Origin: Bacillota bacterium
Lineage (GTDB): Bacteria; Bacillota; Dethiobacteria; DTU022; UBA8154
Direction of reading: 5' to 3'
NCBI GenBank assembly: GCA_003456095.1
Contig: DMPF01000186.1
Span: forward strand, 1 to 8,696
Length of the DNA stretch: 8,696 nucleotides
A model generated the notes under the pieces. It was not told where the DNA came from, did not search any database, and was given only the letters and a program-made list of their open reading frames with translations. Each line of letters begins with the position of its first letter. Position 1 is the stretch's first letter. A program made the position numbers and the translations under genes. This document shows, one piece after another, positions 1 to 5,731 of this stretch.

Positions 1-993
1 AGGCCCACGCAGGCGTTCCAGGATGGTTTGAGCCAGCCTGGCGCTCGCGCCGGCATGGCCGTAGTCGGCCGGTTCGCCATGTTTGTTCAGGCATCTGATC
101 TCCGGCCTGCCCTTGGCTGCGTCGTGCAGCAGGGCGGCCCAGCGCAGTACCGCACTGGCAGAGATTTCATCAATACTCCTGAGCGTGTGCTCCAGCACAT
201 CGTGTGCATGAAAGCGGGGATTTTGTCCCACTCCTTGAAGGGCGGCGATCTCCGGCAATATAGGTACAGGCTCTCTGTTCCCACCTTTTTTAATGCTGCA
301 GGAGAGCGCAAGTACTCCTGTTTCCGCAAGGAGGCGCAGTCCGCGGGAGGGGAAAGGAGCGAGGAGGATTTTTTCCAGTTCATTCCTGACGCGCTCCACG
401 GAAAGCTGTGTAAAGCGGCGGCGCACCTCTCTATCCGCACTGGCGGTAGCAATATTCGGCTCAGGGGTAAAACCCGTTTTGGCCACAAAGCGCGCAGCGC
501 GCAGTATACGCAGGGGGTCTTCCAGAAAACGGTCCCGGGGGTTGCCTACGCAGCGAATGATCCCTTTTTTTAAATCATCCTGCCCACCGAAAGGGTCAAT
601 AATTAGTCCCTGCTTGTCCATGGCCATGGCGTTTATGGTAAAATCCCGCCGTGCCAAATCCTCTACAATGTTACCAAGAAACTCAACTTTTGCCGGGCGG
701 TGAGGATCGAGGCCGTAAGTTTCCGCGCGCATAGTGGCGATTTCATAATTTTTTCCCTGAACCAAAACATTGACCACACCGAAGGCGATACCTTGCTGCC
801 AGGCTTTCCAGCCTGCTTCTGAGGCAGCAGCGATGATCTCACCGGGGCTTCGGTCTGTGACAAAATCGTAGTCACAGGGTTGACGGGAGAGGAGCATATC
901 CCGGATGCAGCCGCCCACAAGATAGCAGGAAAACCCACCGGCAGAGATTTTTTCCAGGATGGTCCGTGGGGAGGTGGGAAGATCAAAAAACAT
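1..993 (-). CDS. cca: CCA-adding enzyme / poly(A) polymerase family nucleotidyltransferase, class II, with HD domain (C-terminus outside window)
   Basis: The visible 331 residues form an open frame running off the left edge, so the C-terminus is missing. The family adds or repairs the 3' CCA end of tRNA in the cytoplasm, using CTP and ATP. The motifs are in class II order: GGCIRD at 27-32 with the metal-binding DYD at 41-43 (nucleotidyltransferase head), RRDFTINAMA at 115-124, and EDPLRILRAARF at 158-169 (nucleotide-recognition neck). A C-terminal HD-type region follows, with FHAHDVLEHT at 261-270 and LLHD at 288-291, as in E. coli-type enzymes. The ATG at 993 is preceded by GAGGAG at a good distance. 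Full CCA activity, A-only or CC-only addition, and polyadenylation cannot be separated from sequence alone. The gene is divergent from the XRE gene. Family assignment is firm; exact specificity is inferred. Confidence 0.93.
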   Translation of the reverse strand, partial: MFFDLPTSPRTILEKISAGGFSCYLVGGCIRDMLLSRQPCDYDFVTDRSPGEIIAAASEAGWKAWQQGIAFGVVNVLVQGKNYEIATMRAETYGLDPHRPAKVEFLGNIVEDLARRDFTINAMAMDKQGLIIDPFGGQDDLKKGIIRCVGNPRDRFLEDPLRILRAARFVAKTGFTPEPNIATASADREVRRRFTQLSVERVRNELEKILLAPFPSRGLRLLAETGVLALSCSIKKGGNREPVPILPEIAALQGVGQNPRFHAHDVLEHTLRSIDEISASAVLRWAALLHDAAKGRPEIRCLNKHGEPADYGHAGASARLAQTILERLRGP

Positions 994-1028
994 AACTGTC
1001 TCCTCGCAGTTGTTTCTATACAAAAAGT

Positions 1029-1037
1029 ATTATAACA
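1029..1037 (-). promoter_or_regulatory. Extended -10 promoter for the CCA-adding enzyme gene
   Basis: On the minus strand the sequence reads TGTTATAAT, a perfect sigma-A -10 hexamer with the TG of an extended -10 element. It lies about 36 bp upstream of the ATG at 993. No good -35 is seen at 16-18 bp, which is usual for extended -10 promoters. Confidence 0.6.
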
Positions 1038-1119
1038 CAAATTTTTCCTGATTGGCTGTAATATTAAAACAGCGTTTTCCCCTGCATTGCGAAAAAAAAG
1101 TCTCTTTTTGCAGGAAGTA

Positions 1120-1147
1120 TTGCACTTATGTCGAATAAATCTATGAT
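1120..1147 (+). promoter_or_regulatory. Sigma-A promoter of the XRE gene with embedded Spo0A box
   Basis: TTGCAC (1120-1125) and TATGAT (1142-1147) are separated by 16 bp. Between them lies TGTCGAA at 1129-1135, an exact match to the consensus 0A box bound by phosphorylated Spo0A in Bacillus and Clostridia. A box between -35 and -10 would most simply repress, although Spo0A can also activate from nearby positions. The predicted transcript start is near 1154, about 60 bp before the gene. Confidence 0.6.
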
Positions 1148-1212
1148 AGGATGTAATTTATGCCGTGCCGGTTAAGCGGTGAAGGAAATAATCGCAGGAG
1201 AGGCGTTGCGGT

Positions 1213-1434
1213 ATGCAAAATAATATCCTTGGTCGCCGCATCAGAGGATTGCGCCGTCTTAAAAGGATGACCCAGCATCAGCTTGCTGTATGCCTGGAAC
1301 TGTCCACCAGCCAGCTCAGCAATATTGAAAGAGGCTTGAAAAAGCCGCAGCATGATCTCTTGGAAAAGATTGCCTTAATCCTCAATGTACCTCGCGAAGA
1401 AATCTTATTGCTTTCAACAAAGGAGGACAATTAG
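1213..1434 (+). CDS. Small XRE-family (Cro/CI-type) transcriptional regulator
   Basis: This 73-residue protein is almost entirely one helix-turn-helix domain. Residues about 6-62 match the XRE pattern: LGRRIRGLRRLKRMTQHQLA, then a recognition helix with STSQLSNIERG, then LEKIALILNVPREEI. There is no second domain, so it probably acts as a dimeric DNA-binding repressor or activator comparable in size to SinR/Xre-type proteins. The ATG follows AGGAGAGG (1196-1203) at 9 bp. The gene is monocistronic, between a promoter with a Spo0A box and a strong terminator. This suggests a role in the transition to stationary phase or sporulation, but that is inference and no target is visible apart from possible self-regulation. 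Confidence 0.85.
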   Translation: MQNNILGRRIRGLRRLKRMTQHQLAVCLELSTSQLSNIERGLKKPQHDLLEKIALILNVPREEILLLSTKEDN

Positions 1435-1504
1435 ACAGTTGCATCCTATCCATATTGCTTTTTAAATGCTCCAGATATTCTCTTTATAATGTTTTTACCA
1501 ACGG

Positions 1505-1535
1505 AACGGACCCGAAGCAAAAGGGTCCGTTTTTT
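1505..1535 (+). terminator. Intrinsic terminator after the XRE gene
   Basis: A perfect 9-bp stem, AACGGACCC (1505-1513) with GGGTCCGTT (1523-1531), has a 9-nt loop and runs into six T residues (1530-1535). It ends the XRE transcript and separates it from the next operon. Confidence 0.88.
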
Positions 1536-1555
1536 AGCGGCTTGTTCTTAACCCA

Positions 1556-1584
1556 TTGTCTTATATTGCTTGCTCTGTTATAAT
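1556..1584 (+). promoter_or_regulatory. Sigma-A promoter of the regulator / AAR-like operon
   Basis: TTGTCT (1556-1561) and a perfect TATAAT (1579-1584) are separated by 17 bp. The predicted start of transcription is near 1591, about 60 bp before the HTH gene. No other good promoter is seen before 4276, so the three following genes probably share this one. Confidence 0.7.
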
Positions 1585-1589
1585 GGTAA

Positions 1590-1610
1590 TGTTCACAAGT
1601 ATGTGCACAA
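1590..1610 (+). repeat. Direct repeat at the transcription start, candidate operator
   Basis: TGTTCACAA (1590-1598) and TGTGCACAA (1602-1610) are direct repeats with one mismatch and a 12-bp period. They cover the expected transcription start of the operon. The position suits an operator for the regulator encoded immediately downstream; this is inference. Confidence 0.4.
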
Positions 1611-1652
1611 TATGTAGCAGCCAGACAGAAGTACAGGCGAGAGGCGGTTTTT

Positions 1653-2210
1653 TTGTTGTCTGTGATATTGATACGCATTGGCGAAAAGATCATCAGTCGG
1701 GCTAAAATTGAAGATGCCTTACAGCAGATCCTGGAGCTGCGGGCTGCCGGTTTTTCCCAGCAGGAGGTGGCCGGCCGGCTTGGCCTGGACCGAACTTTTA
1801 TCTCCCGCCTGGAAACCCTGGGAGAGGTGCGCAAAGGAAAACGACTGGCGGTGATTGGTTTTCCCCTGCGTAACAAAGAAGAAATTGGCGCTGTCGCTGG
1901 AAGCAGGGGTGTGGAGTTTACCTGGCTGATGGATGAAAAGGAGCGCTGGGAGCTGGTACGGGGACAAAGCGCCATTGACTTTTTTAATCTGGTTATGGAA
2001 AAAATTACAGTATTGCAGCATTTCGACGTAATAATTATCATTGGCTCGCGCAAATGGTTTAAAATTGCCGAGGCTTTGCTGGATGGCCAGGTTTTATTCC
2101 TGGAACTAGGCAGCTCCCCGATTACTGAGGATTGCATTTTAGACCCGCAATGTTTTGCCTCGGTCCTGGACCAGGTTATGGCGCAGACTCCCAGAGATAA
2201 AAATATTTAA
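1653..2210 (+). CDS. HTH regulator with C-terminal alpha/beta domain, first gene of the AAR-like operon
   Basis: This is a 185-residue protein. Residues about 33-55 (GFSQQEVAGRLGLDRTFISR) form a clear helix-turn-helix preceded by a helical segment. Residues about 64-175 look like an alpha/beta domain, with strands such as LAVIGF and FDVIIIIGS, and could bind a ligand or a partner. I do not recognise a named family for this second half. The TTG at 1653 is used because it lies after a purine-rich GAGGCGG; starts at 1656 (TTG) or 1662 (GTG) are also possible, and none has an ideal ribosome binding site. The stop is 20 bp before the next gene, so co-transcription is likely. The simplest role is local control of the two metabolic genes that follow, possibly through the direct repeat at the promoter. 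Confidence 0.78.
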   Translation: MLSVILIRIGEKIISRAKIEDALQQILELRAAGFSQQEVAGRLGLDRTFISRLETLGEVRKGKRLAVIGFPLRNKEEIGAVAGSRGVEFTWLMDEKERWELVRGQSAIDFFNLVMEKITVLQHFDVIIIIGSRKWFKIAEALLDGQVLFLELGSSPITEDCILDPQCFASVLDQVMAQTPRDKNI

Positions 2211-2230
2211 GCAAAAGGAGGTGTCGGCTA

Positions 2231-3127
2231 TTGAAAAAAATAATCAGCATTAGTCTTGGCTCTTCAAAAAGGGATCATATTGCCACCCTGGAATTAATGA
2301 ACCAGTCATTTTCGCTGCAACGCATTGGTACGAATGGGGATCTGCAAAAAATGATCCAACTGATCCGCCGCCATGACGGTACGATAGACGCGTTCGGCCT
2401 GGGGGGCATGGATATCTATATCCAGGCTGTGGACCGCCGCTACACGCTCAGAGATGCACAAAAGGTGGCGGCTGCAGCCAAACTTACCCCCATAGTGGAC
2501 GGAACAGGGCTGAAAAATACCTTGGAACGGCAGGTAGTGCAGTACCTGAAAAAGGAGACCTCCATCCTGGAGGGGAAGAAAAAGGTCCTTATTACATGCG
2601 CCATGGACCGCTTTGGATTGGCCCAGAGTCTTGAGCAGAACGGCTGTGAAATGTCATACGGTGATCTCATTTATATTTTAAACCTGCCGATTCCCCTGAA
2701 ATCCCTGCATACCTTAGCCTTAATCGCCCGCATAGCCGTGCCGGTAATCCGTCTTTTGCCCTTTCGCATGATCTACCCCACGGGAGATAAGCAGGAGGGC
2801 AGCAGACCCCGCCATCCCCGTTTTTTCGCCGGGGCGGACATTATTGCCGGCGACTTTCATTTCATCAGACGTTATATGCCGCTTAATCTCCCGGGAAAGA
2901 TAGTTATCACCAATACGGTGACTGCTGCCGATGTAGAGCTTTTGCGCAATATAGGTGTAAAAACATTAATAACGACAACCCCGGAAATCGAGGGCCGCTC
3001 TTTCGGCACCAACGTTATGGAAGCAGTACTTGTAGCCTATAGCGGCAGCAAAAAAGAGCTGGAAGCACAGGAATATGATTACTTATTGAAAGAACTTGAT
3101 TTCAAGCCGCGCATTCTAGACTTATAA
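2231..3127 (+). CDS. Conserved-looking protein of unknown function, partner of the AAR-like reductase
   Basis: This 298-residue protein has a TTG start after a perfect AGGAGGTG (2216-2223) at 7 bp. I do not recognise the family. It opens with a beta strand and SLGSSKRDH (8-16), has a glycine-rich FGLGGMDIYI segment (55-64) and DGTGLKN (90-96), then a second possible nucleotide-binding-like unit starting GKKKVLITCAMDRFG (115-129). Residues about 157-178 are hydrophobic (ALIARIAVPVIRLLPF) and could be a buried or membrane-contacting helix. The C-terminal part contains strands KIVITNTV and TLITTTPEIEGRSFG. No signal peptide is seen. It sits between its likely regulator and the AAR-like gene with short gaps, so a shared pathway is probable. 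It could be an oxidoreductase, or a substrate-handling or regulatory partner; no function is assigned. Confidence 0.85.
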   Translation: MKKIISISLGSSKRDHIATLELMNQSFSLQRIGTNGDLQKMIQLIRRHDGTIDAFGLGGMDIYIQAVDRRYTLRDAQKVAAAAKLTPIVDGTGLKNTLERQVVQYLKKETSILEGKKKVLITCAMDRFGLAQSLEQNGCEMSYGDLIYILNLPIPLKSLHTLALIARIAVPVIRLLPFRMIYPTGDKQEGSRPRHPRFFAGADIIAGDFHFIRRYMPLNLPGKIVITNTVTAADVELLRNIGVKTLITTTPEIEGRSFGTNVMEAVLVAYSGSKKELEAQEYDYLLKELDFKPRILDL

Positions 3128-3160
3128 AATAAATGGGAGGTTGCGGGTAAACCGGATAAC

Positions 3161-4276
3161 ATGACGACAAAAAAACAGGGACCAGTAGATTTTTCCTTTA
3201 TCATTCATCCCTTGAATACGGATGACATTTTCCGGAAATATAAATTTATGCGCCGCTGGCCCGAAAGCCTGGTGAAGAGCATTATGCAAAGAATGCCGCC
3301 GATCTTCACCTCCAGCATAACAGGAATTAAATCCCCATACGGCAGTGTGGAGGGGTGTTTTTACGGTGTAACCCTTACTTCCCGGCAAATGCTGGAGCTG
3401 CCTCCCGAGATAACTATTCGCAAAGTTGTTGCTGCCGGACGCAAGGCAGCACAGCTAGGGGCAAAAATTATCGGGCTGGGTGCTATGACCGCCGTGGTAG
3501 GGGATGGGGGAATTTCTATAGCCCGCAACCTGGATATCGCTGTGACTACGGGCAACAGCTATACGGTTGCTACAGCGCTGCAGGGGACGGAGAAGGCGGC
3601 GGAGCTGATGGGGATCGATCTGGATAGGGCCGAAGTGGCCGTGCTAGGGGCTAGCGGTTCCATTGGCAGCGCATGTGCCCGCATTCTCGCCCGCAAGGTG
3701 AACTATCTGACCCTTATTGCCCGTACTCTGCCGCCCCTGGAGAAGTTGGCGGGCAGGATCAAACAGGACTGCGGCCTGGCGGCTAAGGTTACCGCCAATG
3801 TGAAGGATGCGGTGCGCCGCGCTGATGTAATTGTCGCCGTTTCCAGCGCCGCCGATGCCCTCATTGAGCCGGAGGATTTAAAACCGGGTGCTGTGGTTTG
3901 CGATGTGGCCCGCCCACGCGATGTTTCTGCCAGGGTGGCGGAGATGCGCAACGACGTGCTGGTGATCGAGGGGGGAGCGGTGGAGGTTCCGGGAGATGTA
4001 AACTTTAACTTTAATTTTGGCTTTCCACCAAAACTGGCCTACGCCTGCATGGCTGAAACCATGATTCTGGCACTGGAAAAACGTTATGAAAACTTCTCCC
4101 TGGGGCGGGACATGACAGTGGAGCAGATAGATGAGATTTCCGCCCTGGCGGCGAAGCACGGTTTCAAACTGGCTGGTTTCCGCAGTTTCGAGCGGGCCTT
4201 AACTGAAGATTTAATCGACGAAATCAGGGATCGGGCGCGACATAAGCGAGCAGCCCTGGAGACAAAAAAAGTTTAA
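3161..4276 (+). CDS. Long-chain acyl-ACP reductase (AAR)-like NAD(P)-dependent oxidoreductase
   Basis: This 371-residue protein aligns over its whole length with cyanobacterial AAR, which reduces acyl-ACP or acyl-CoA to fatty aldehyde. Shared blocks from memory of the Synechococcus enzyme are FSFIIHPLN near the N-terminus, ESCF/EGCF (64-67), GLGAMT (105-110), TTGNSYT (129-135), the Rossmann loop GASGSIG (163-169), EGGAVEVPGDV (270-280), YACMAETMIL (294-303), and NFSLGRD plus KHGF toward the end. Cys296 falls at the position of the catalytic Cys294 of Synechococcus AAR. About 30 residues extend beyond the cyanobacterial C-terminus. The ATG at 3161 fits the alignment, but its ribosome binding site is poor: the GGGAGG lies 20 bp upstream, and no alternative start is in frame. 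The frame may instead be labelled as a shikimate/quinate dehydrogenase-like protein because of the shared fold. Substrate is unproven; an acyl thioester to aldehyde reaction is my inference. Confidence 0.85.
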   Translation: MTTKKQGPVDFSFIIHPLNTDDIFRKYKFMRRWPESLVKSIMQRMPPIFTSSITGIKSPYGSVEGCFYGVTLTSRQMLELPPEITIRKVVAAGRKAAQLGAKIIGLGAMTAVVGDGGISIARNLDIAVTTGNSYTVATALQGTEKAAELMGIDLDRAEVAVLGASGSIGSACARILARKVNYLTLIARTLPPLEKLAGRIKQDCGLAAKVTANVKDAVRRADVIVAVSSAADALIEPEDLKPGAVVCDVARPRDVSARVAEMRNDVLVIEGGAVEVPGDVNFNFNFGFPPKLAYACMAETMILALEKRYENFSLGRDMTVEQIDEISALAAKHGFKLAGFRSFERALTEDLIDEIRDRARHKRAALETKKV

Positions 4277-4324
4277 GGTGCAGCCGGGCTCGGCTAGATG
4301 TTGAAATTGTGTGAAAAAAGGATT

Positions 4325-4352
4325 TTGCTTCGGGTATAAAGAATTATATAGA
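4325..4352 (+). promoter_or_regulatory. Possible promoter of the decarboxylase accessory cluster
   Basis: TTGCTT (4325-4330) and TATAGA (4347-4352) are 16 bp apart, in an AT-rich stretch about 55 bp before the ATG at 4408. The match is moderate. Only a weak hairpin (AGCCG at 4282 with CGGCT at 4291, no T run) separates this from the upstream operon, so some read-through is possible. Confidence 0.35.
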
Positions 4353-4407
4353 ACAATTACGAGACGCTTCATAGGATCTCGGCATTTTGCCAGCGGAGGT
4401 GGTTTGG

Positions 4408-4566
4408 ATGAAAAAAAACTTTAACAGAGCGACCGGCTAGATTCAGTCGGGGCATTCGGGATTCTATGGCAATCTGCTGCAGGAAACGCTGTTGGCCTTT
4501 TTTTTGGGATTTATTGCTTTATTTTTATTAAGGATGGAAGGTGATGCATATCAAAGTGTTGCATAG
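4408..4566 (+). pseudogene. Small membrane protein ORF interrupted by in-frame TAG, probable decarboxylase small subunit
   Basis: A strong GGAGGTGG (4395-4402) lies 5 bp before an ATG at 4408. The frame reads MKKNFNRATG, then TAG at 4438-4440, then continues in the same frame for 41 more codons to a TAG at 4564. The second part has a hydrophobic segment, LLQETLLAFFLGFIALFLLR (about codons 23-42), typical of a single membrane span. It overlaps the start of the next gene by about 23 bp, as expected for a translationally coupled operon. Position and size suit the small membrane-anchored gamma-type subunit of a sodium-pumping decarboxylase, but sequence similarity is not strong enough to prove it. 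The TAG is either a nonsense mutation, a sequencing error or a read-through codon. An eight-T tract at 4498-4505 is also a possible error site. Confidence 0.5.
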
Positions 4567-5017
4567 AGATAAAGCTGCTGGAATTGATGCTGGAACCGAG
4601 CTTGCCGCCGCTATTGCAGCGGTTATCTGCGGCGAAATGGAGGTTGCACCTGCCAAACCTTTCAAAGTATTGCCTGCCGGTAAATTTGTTGAAAATGATG
4701 TTAGCCCCGAGCTTGCCGCCGCTATTGCAGCGGTTATCTGCGGCGAAATGGAGGTTGCACCTGCCAAACCTTTCAAAGTATTGCCTGCCGGTAAAATTGT
4801 TGAAAATGACGTTGGGCCCAAGTTTGCCGCCGCTGTCGCAACAGCTATCTACAGCTATTTGGAAGAGCATGCACCATCATATCAGGCAGGGCGGATAAAA
4901 ATCAATAGTATTCAACCTTCGGCTGTTGTTGCGCAAAGCAACTGGCAGCTTGCTGGTAGAATTAGTTTGTTGGACAGCAGGTCGAACTTTTTAAAGCTGA
5001 GGAGGAGATATGTGTGA
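4544..5017 (+). CDS. Sodium-pump decarboxylase delta/epsilon-like accessory subunit with internal tandem duplication
   Basis: The protein is about 157 residues from ATG 4544; GTG 4541 in the same frame adds one residue. The segments ELAAAIAAVI and KFAAAVATAIYSYLEE, and the C-terminal NWQLAGRISLLDSR, match the pattern of the small soluble delta/epsilon or gamma C-terminal subunits of methylmalonyl-CoA, glutaconyl-CoA or oxaloacetate decarboxylases. In those complexes such subunits hold the carboxyltransferase, the biotin carrier and the membrane pump together. A 37-residue unit occurs twice almost unchanged and a third time, diverged, beginning KFAAAVATA. The third copy, followed by the usual C-terminal tail, looks like the ancestral one. 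The stop overlaps the GTG of the biotin carrier gene by 4 bp. Substrate of the parent enzyme is unknown. Confidence 0.75.
   Translation: MHIKVLHRDKAAGIDAGTELAAAIAAVICGEMEVAPAKPFKVLPAGKFVENDVSPELAAAIAAVICGEMEVAPAKPFKVLPAGKIVENDVGPKFAAAVATAIYSYLEEHAPSYQAGRIKINSIQPSAVVAQSNWQLAGRISLLDSRSNFLKLRRRYV
4598..4870 (+). repeat. 111-bp in-frame tandem repeat within the accessory subunit gene
   Basis: Copy 1 (4598-4708) and copy 2 (4709-4819) differ at only 4 of 111 positions, and the first 87 bases are identical. A third, strongly diverged partial copy starts at 4820 and fades near 4870. The period is a multiple of three, so all frames stay open across the array and produce several spurious ORFs on both strands. 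The near-identity, including silent positions, indicates a recent duplication or ongoing homogenisation by slippage or recombination. Confidence 0.95.
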
Positions 5018-5403
5018 AGAAGTTTAAGGTAACTGTTGATGGGCGTTCTTATTCTGTTGAGGTCGAAGAAATTGGAGCGAGTCAAGCAACGGCGCCTGCG
5101 GCAACTATTACCAGTGCGCCTAACGTTGTGAGTACGCCTGTCCCGGCGGCTCCCATCAAGGAAGATAAACCGGCAGCGGCTGTAAGTGGGATAACCGAGA
5201 GAGCGCCGATGCCGGGCTCAGTGCTGGATATGAAGGTTAAAAAAGGTGATCAAGTTAAAATGGGTGATGTGCTCCTTGTACTTGAAGCGATGAAAATGGA
5301 AAACGAAATAACTGCTTCCCAGGACGGCACAGTCATGGAACTTTTGGTTGGTAATGGTGACACCGTTTCCATTGATGACCCTCTTGTGGTTATATCGCGA
5401 TAG
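5014..5403 (+). CDS. Biotin carboxyl carrier protein (biotin/lipoyl attachment domain), decarboxylase gamma-type subunit
   Basis: This 129-residue protein has three parts: an N-terminal strand segment MKKFKVTVDGRSYSVEVEEI (1-20), a flexible Ala/Pro/Thr-rich linker (about 24-60), and a biotinyl domain (about 63-129). The biotin attachment motif EAMKME is at 91-96 with the acceptor Lys94, 35 residues from the C-terminus as is standard. It would be biotinylated by BirA and would carry CO2 between a carboxyltransferase and a membrane decarboxylase pump. The GTG at 5014 follows GGAGGAG and overlaps the preceding stop by 4 bp, giving translational coupling. Similar carriers serve acetyl-CoA or pyruvate carboxylases, but the linker and the neighbour favour the decarboxylase type. 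No alpha or beta subunit gene follows it. Confidence 0.92.
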   Translation: MKKFKVTVDGRSYSVEVEEIGASQATAPAATITSAPNVVSTPVPAAPIKEDKPAAAVSGITERAPMPGSVLDMKVKKGDQVKMGDVLLVLEAMKMENEITASQDGTVMELLVGNGDTVSIDDPLVVISR

Positions 5404-5543
5404 GGCTGTTTGGTTGCCCGCTGACGCTGGCGGCAGGCCGTTTGACGGGCAAGACAATAACATTTTACCCCCGCCTGATATTTTGGTCTGTTCACTTGGG
5501 TGGTCTGCTCTGGGAAAAAACAACTTAATCAAGGCATGAAGGG

Positions 5544-5605
5544 AAATCCCGCTCCTTTATCGAAGTGATATTTAACAACAAAATCACGAAAGGAGCGGGT
5601 TTCTT
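5544..5605 (+). terminator. Long hairpin terminator after the biotin carrier gene
   Basis: CCCGCTCCTTT (5548-5558) pairs perfectly with AAAGGAGCGGG (5589-5599). A second inner stem, GTGAT (5566-5570) with ATCAC (5582-5586), extends it into a long rod. TTTCTTCT follows, so termination in the plus direction is likely though the T tract is broken. The 140 bp between the biotin carrier stop and this hairpin holds no convincing gene, only a weak TTGCCCG/CGGGCAA inverted pair at 5414-5452. Confidence 0.6.
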
Positions 5606-5668
5606 CTAGGGCAATTATATTAAAACGTAGGGCTGCCAAGCAACGGCATTCCGATTTGCCAGTAGCTA

Positions 5669-5698
5669 TTGACTTATCTATTGATTTTGTGCTATTCT
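5669..5698 (+). promoter_or_regulatory. Promoter of the small membrane protein gene
   Basis: TTGACT (5669-5674) is a near-perfect -35. TATTCT (5693-5698) follows 18 bp later as a moderate -10. The start codon at 5732 is about 30 bp further on. Confidence 0.5.
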
Positions 5699-5731
5699 CA
5701 TGACAGTTGGAAATTTATGCAAGGAGGTCTG

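Noticed and set aside
28..703. Open frames of 130-180 codons on both strands at the left end
   Set aside because: They overlap the CCA-adding enzyme frame, which has all family motifs; these are shadows with no recognisable domains.
1439..1465. Eight-codon mini-ORF starting TTG after the AGGAGG at the end of the XRE gene
   Set aside because: The spacing is long, the peptide is very short and nothing supports its translation.
4438..4440. Pyrrolysine insertion at the in-frame TAG
   Set aside because: No pyl genes are in the window and TAG is the normal stop of several neighbouring genes. Kept only as an alternative to be checked, not as a call.
4598..4870. CRISPR-like or satellite array
   Set aside because: There are only two good copies, 111 bp long, directly adjacent with no spacers, and clearly coding.
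4511..4898. Additional long open frames on both strands across the repeat array
   Set aside because: The 111-bp unit is a multiple of three, so any frame lacking a stop in one unit stays open. Only the frame with the decarboxylase-subunit motifs and coupled start is credible.
5414..5452. Inverted repeat TTGCCCG / CGGGCAA
   Set aside because: Only 7 bp with a large loop and no T tract; not enough for a terminator or element end.
5404..5526. Hydrophobic-looking frame after the biotin carrier (begins GLFGCPLTLAAG), possible remnant of the beta ion-pump subunit
   Set aside because: It has no start codon or ribosome binding site, is only about 40 codons, and has no convincing match to the beta subunit N-terminus.
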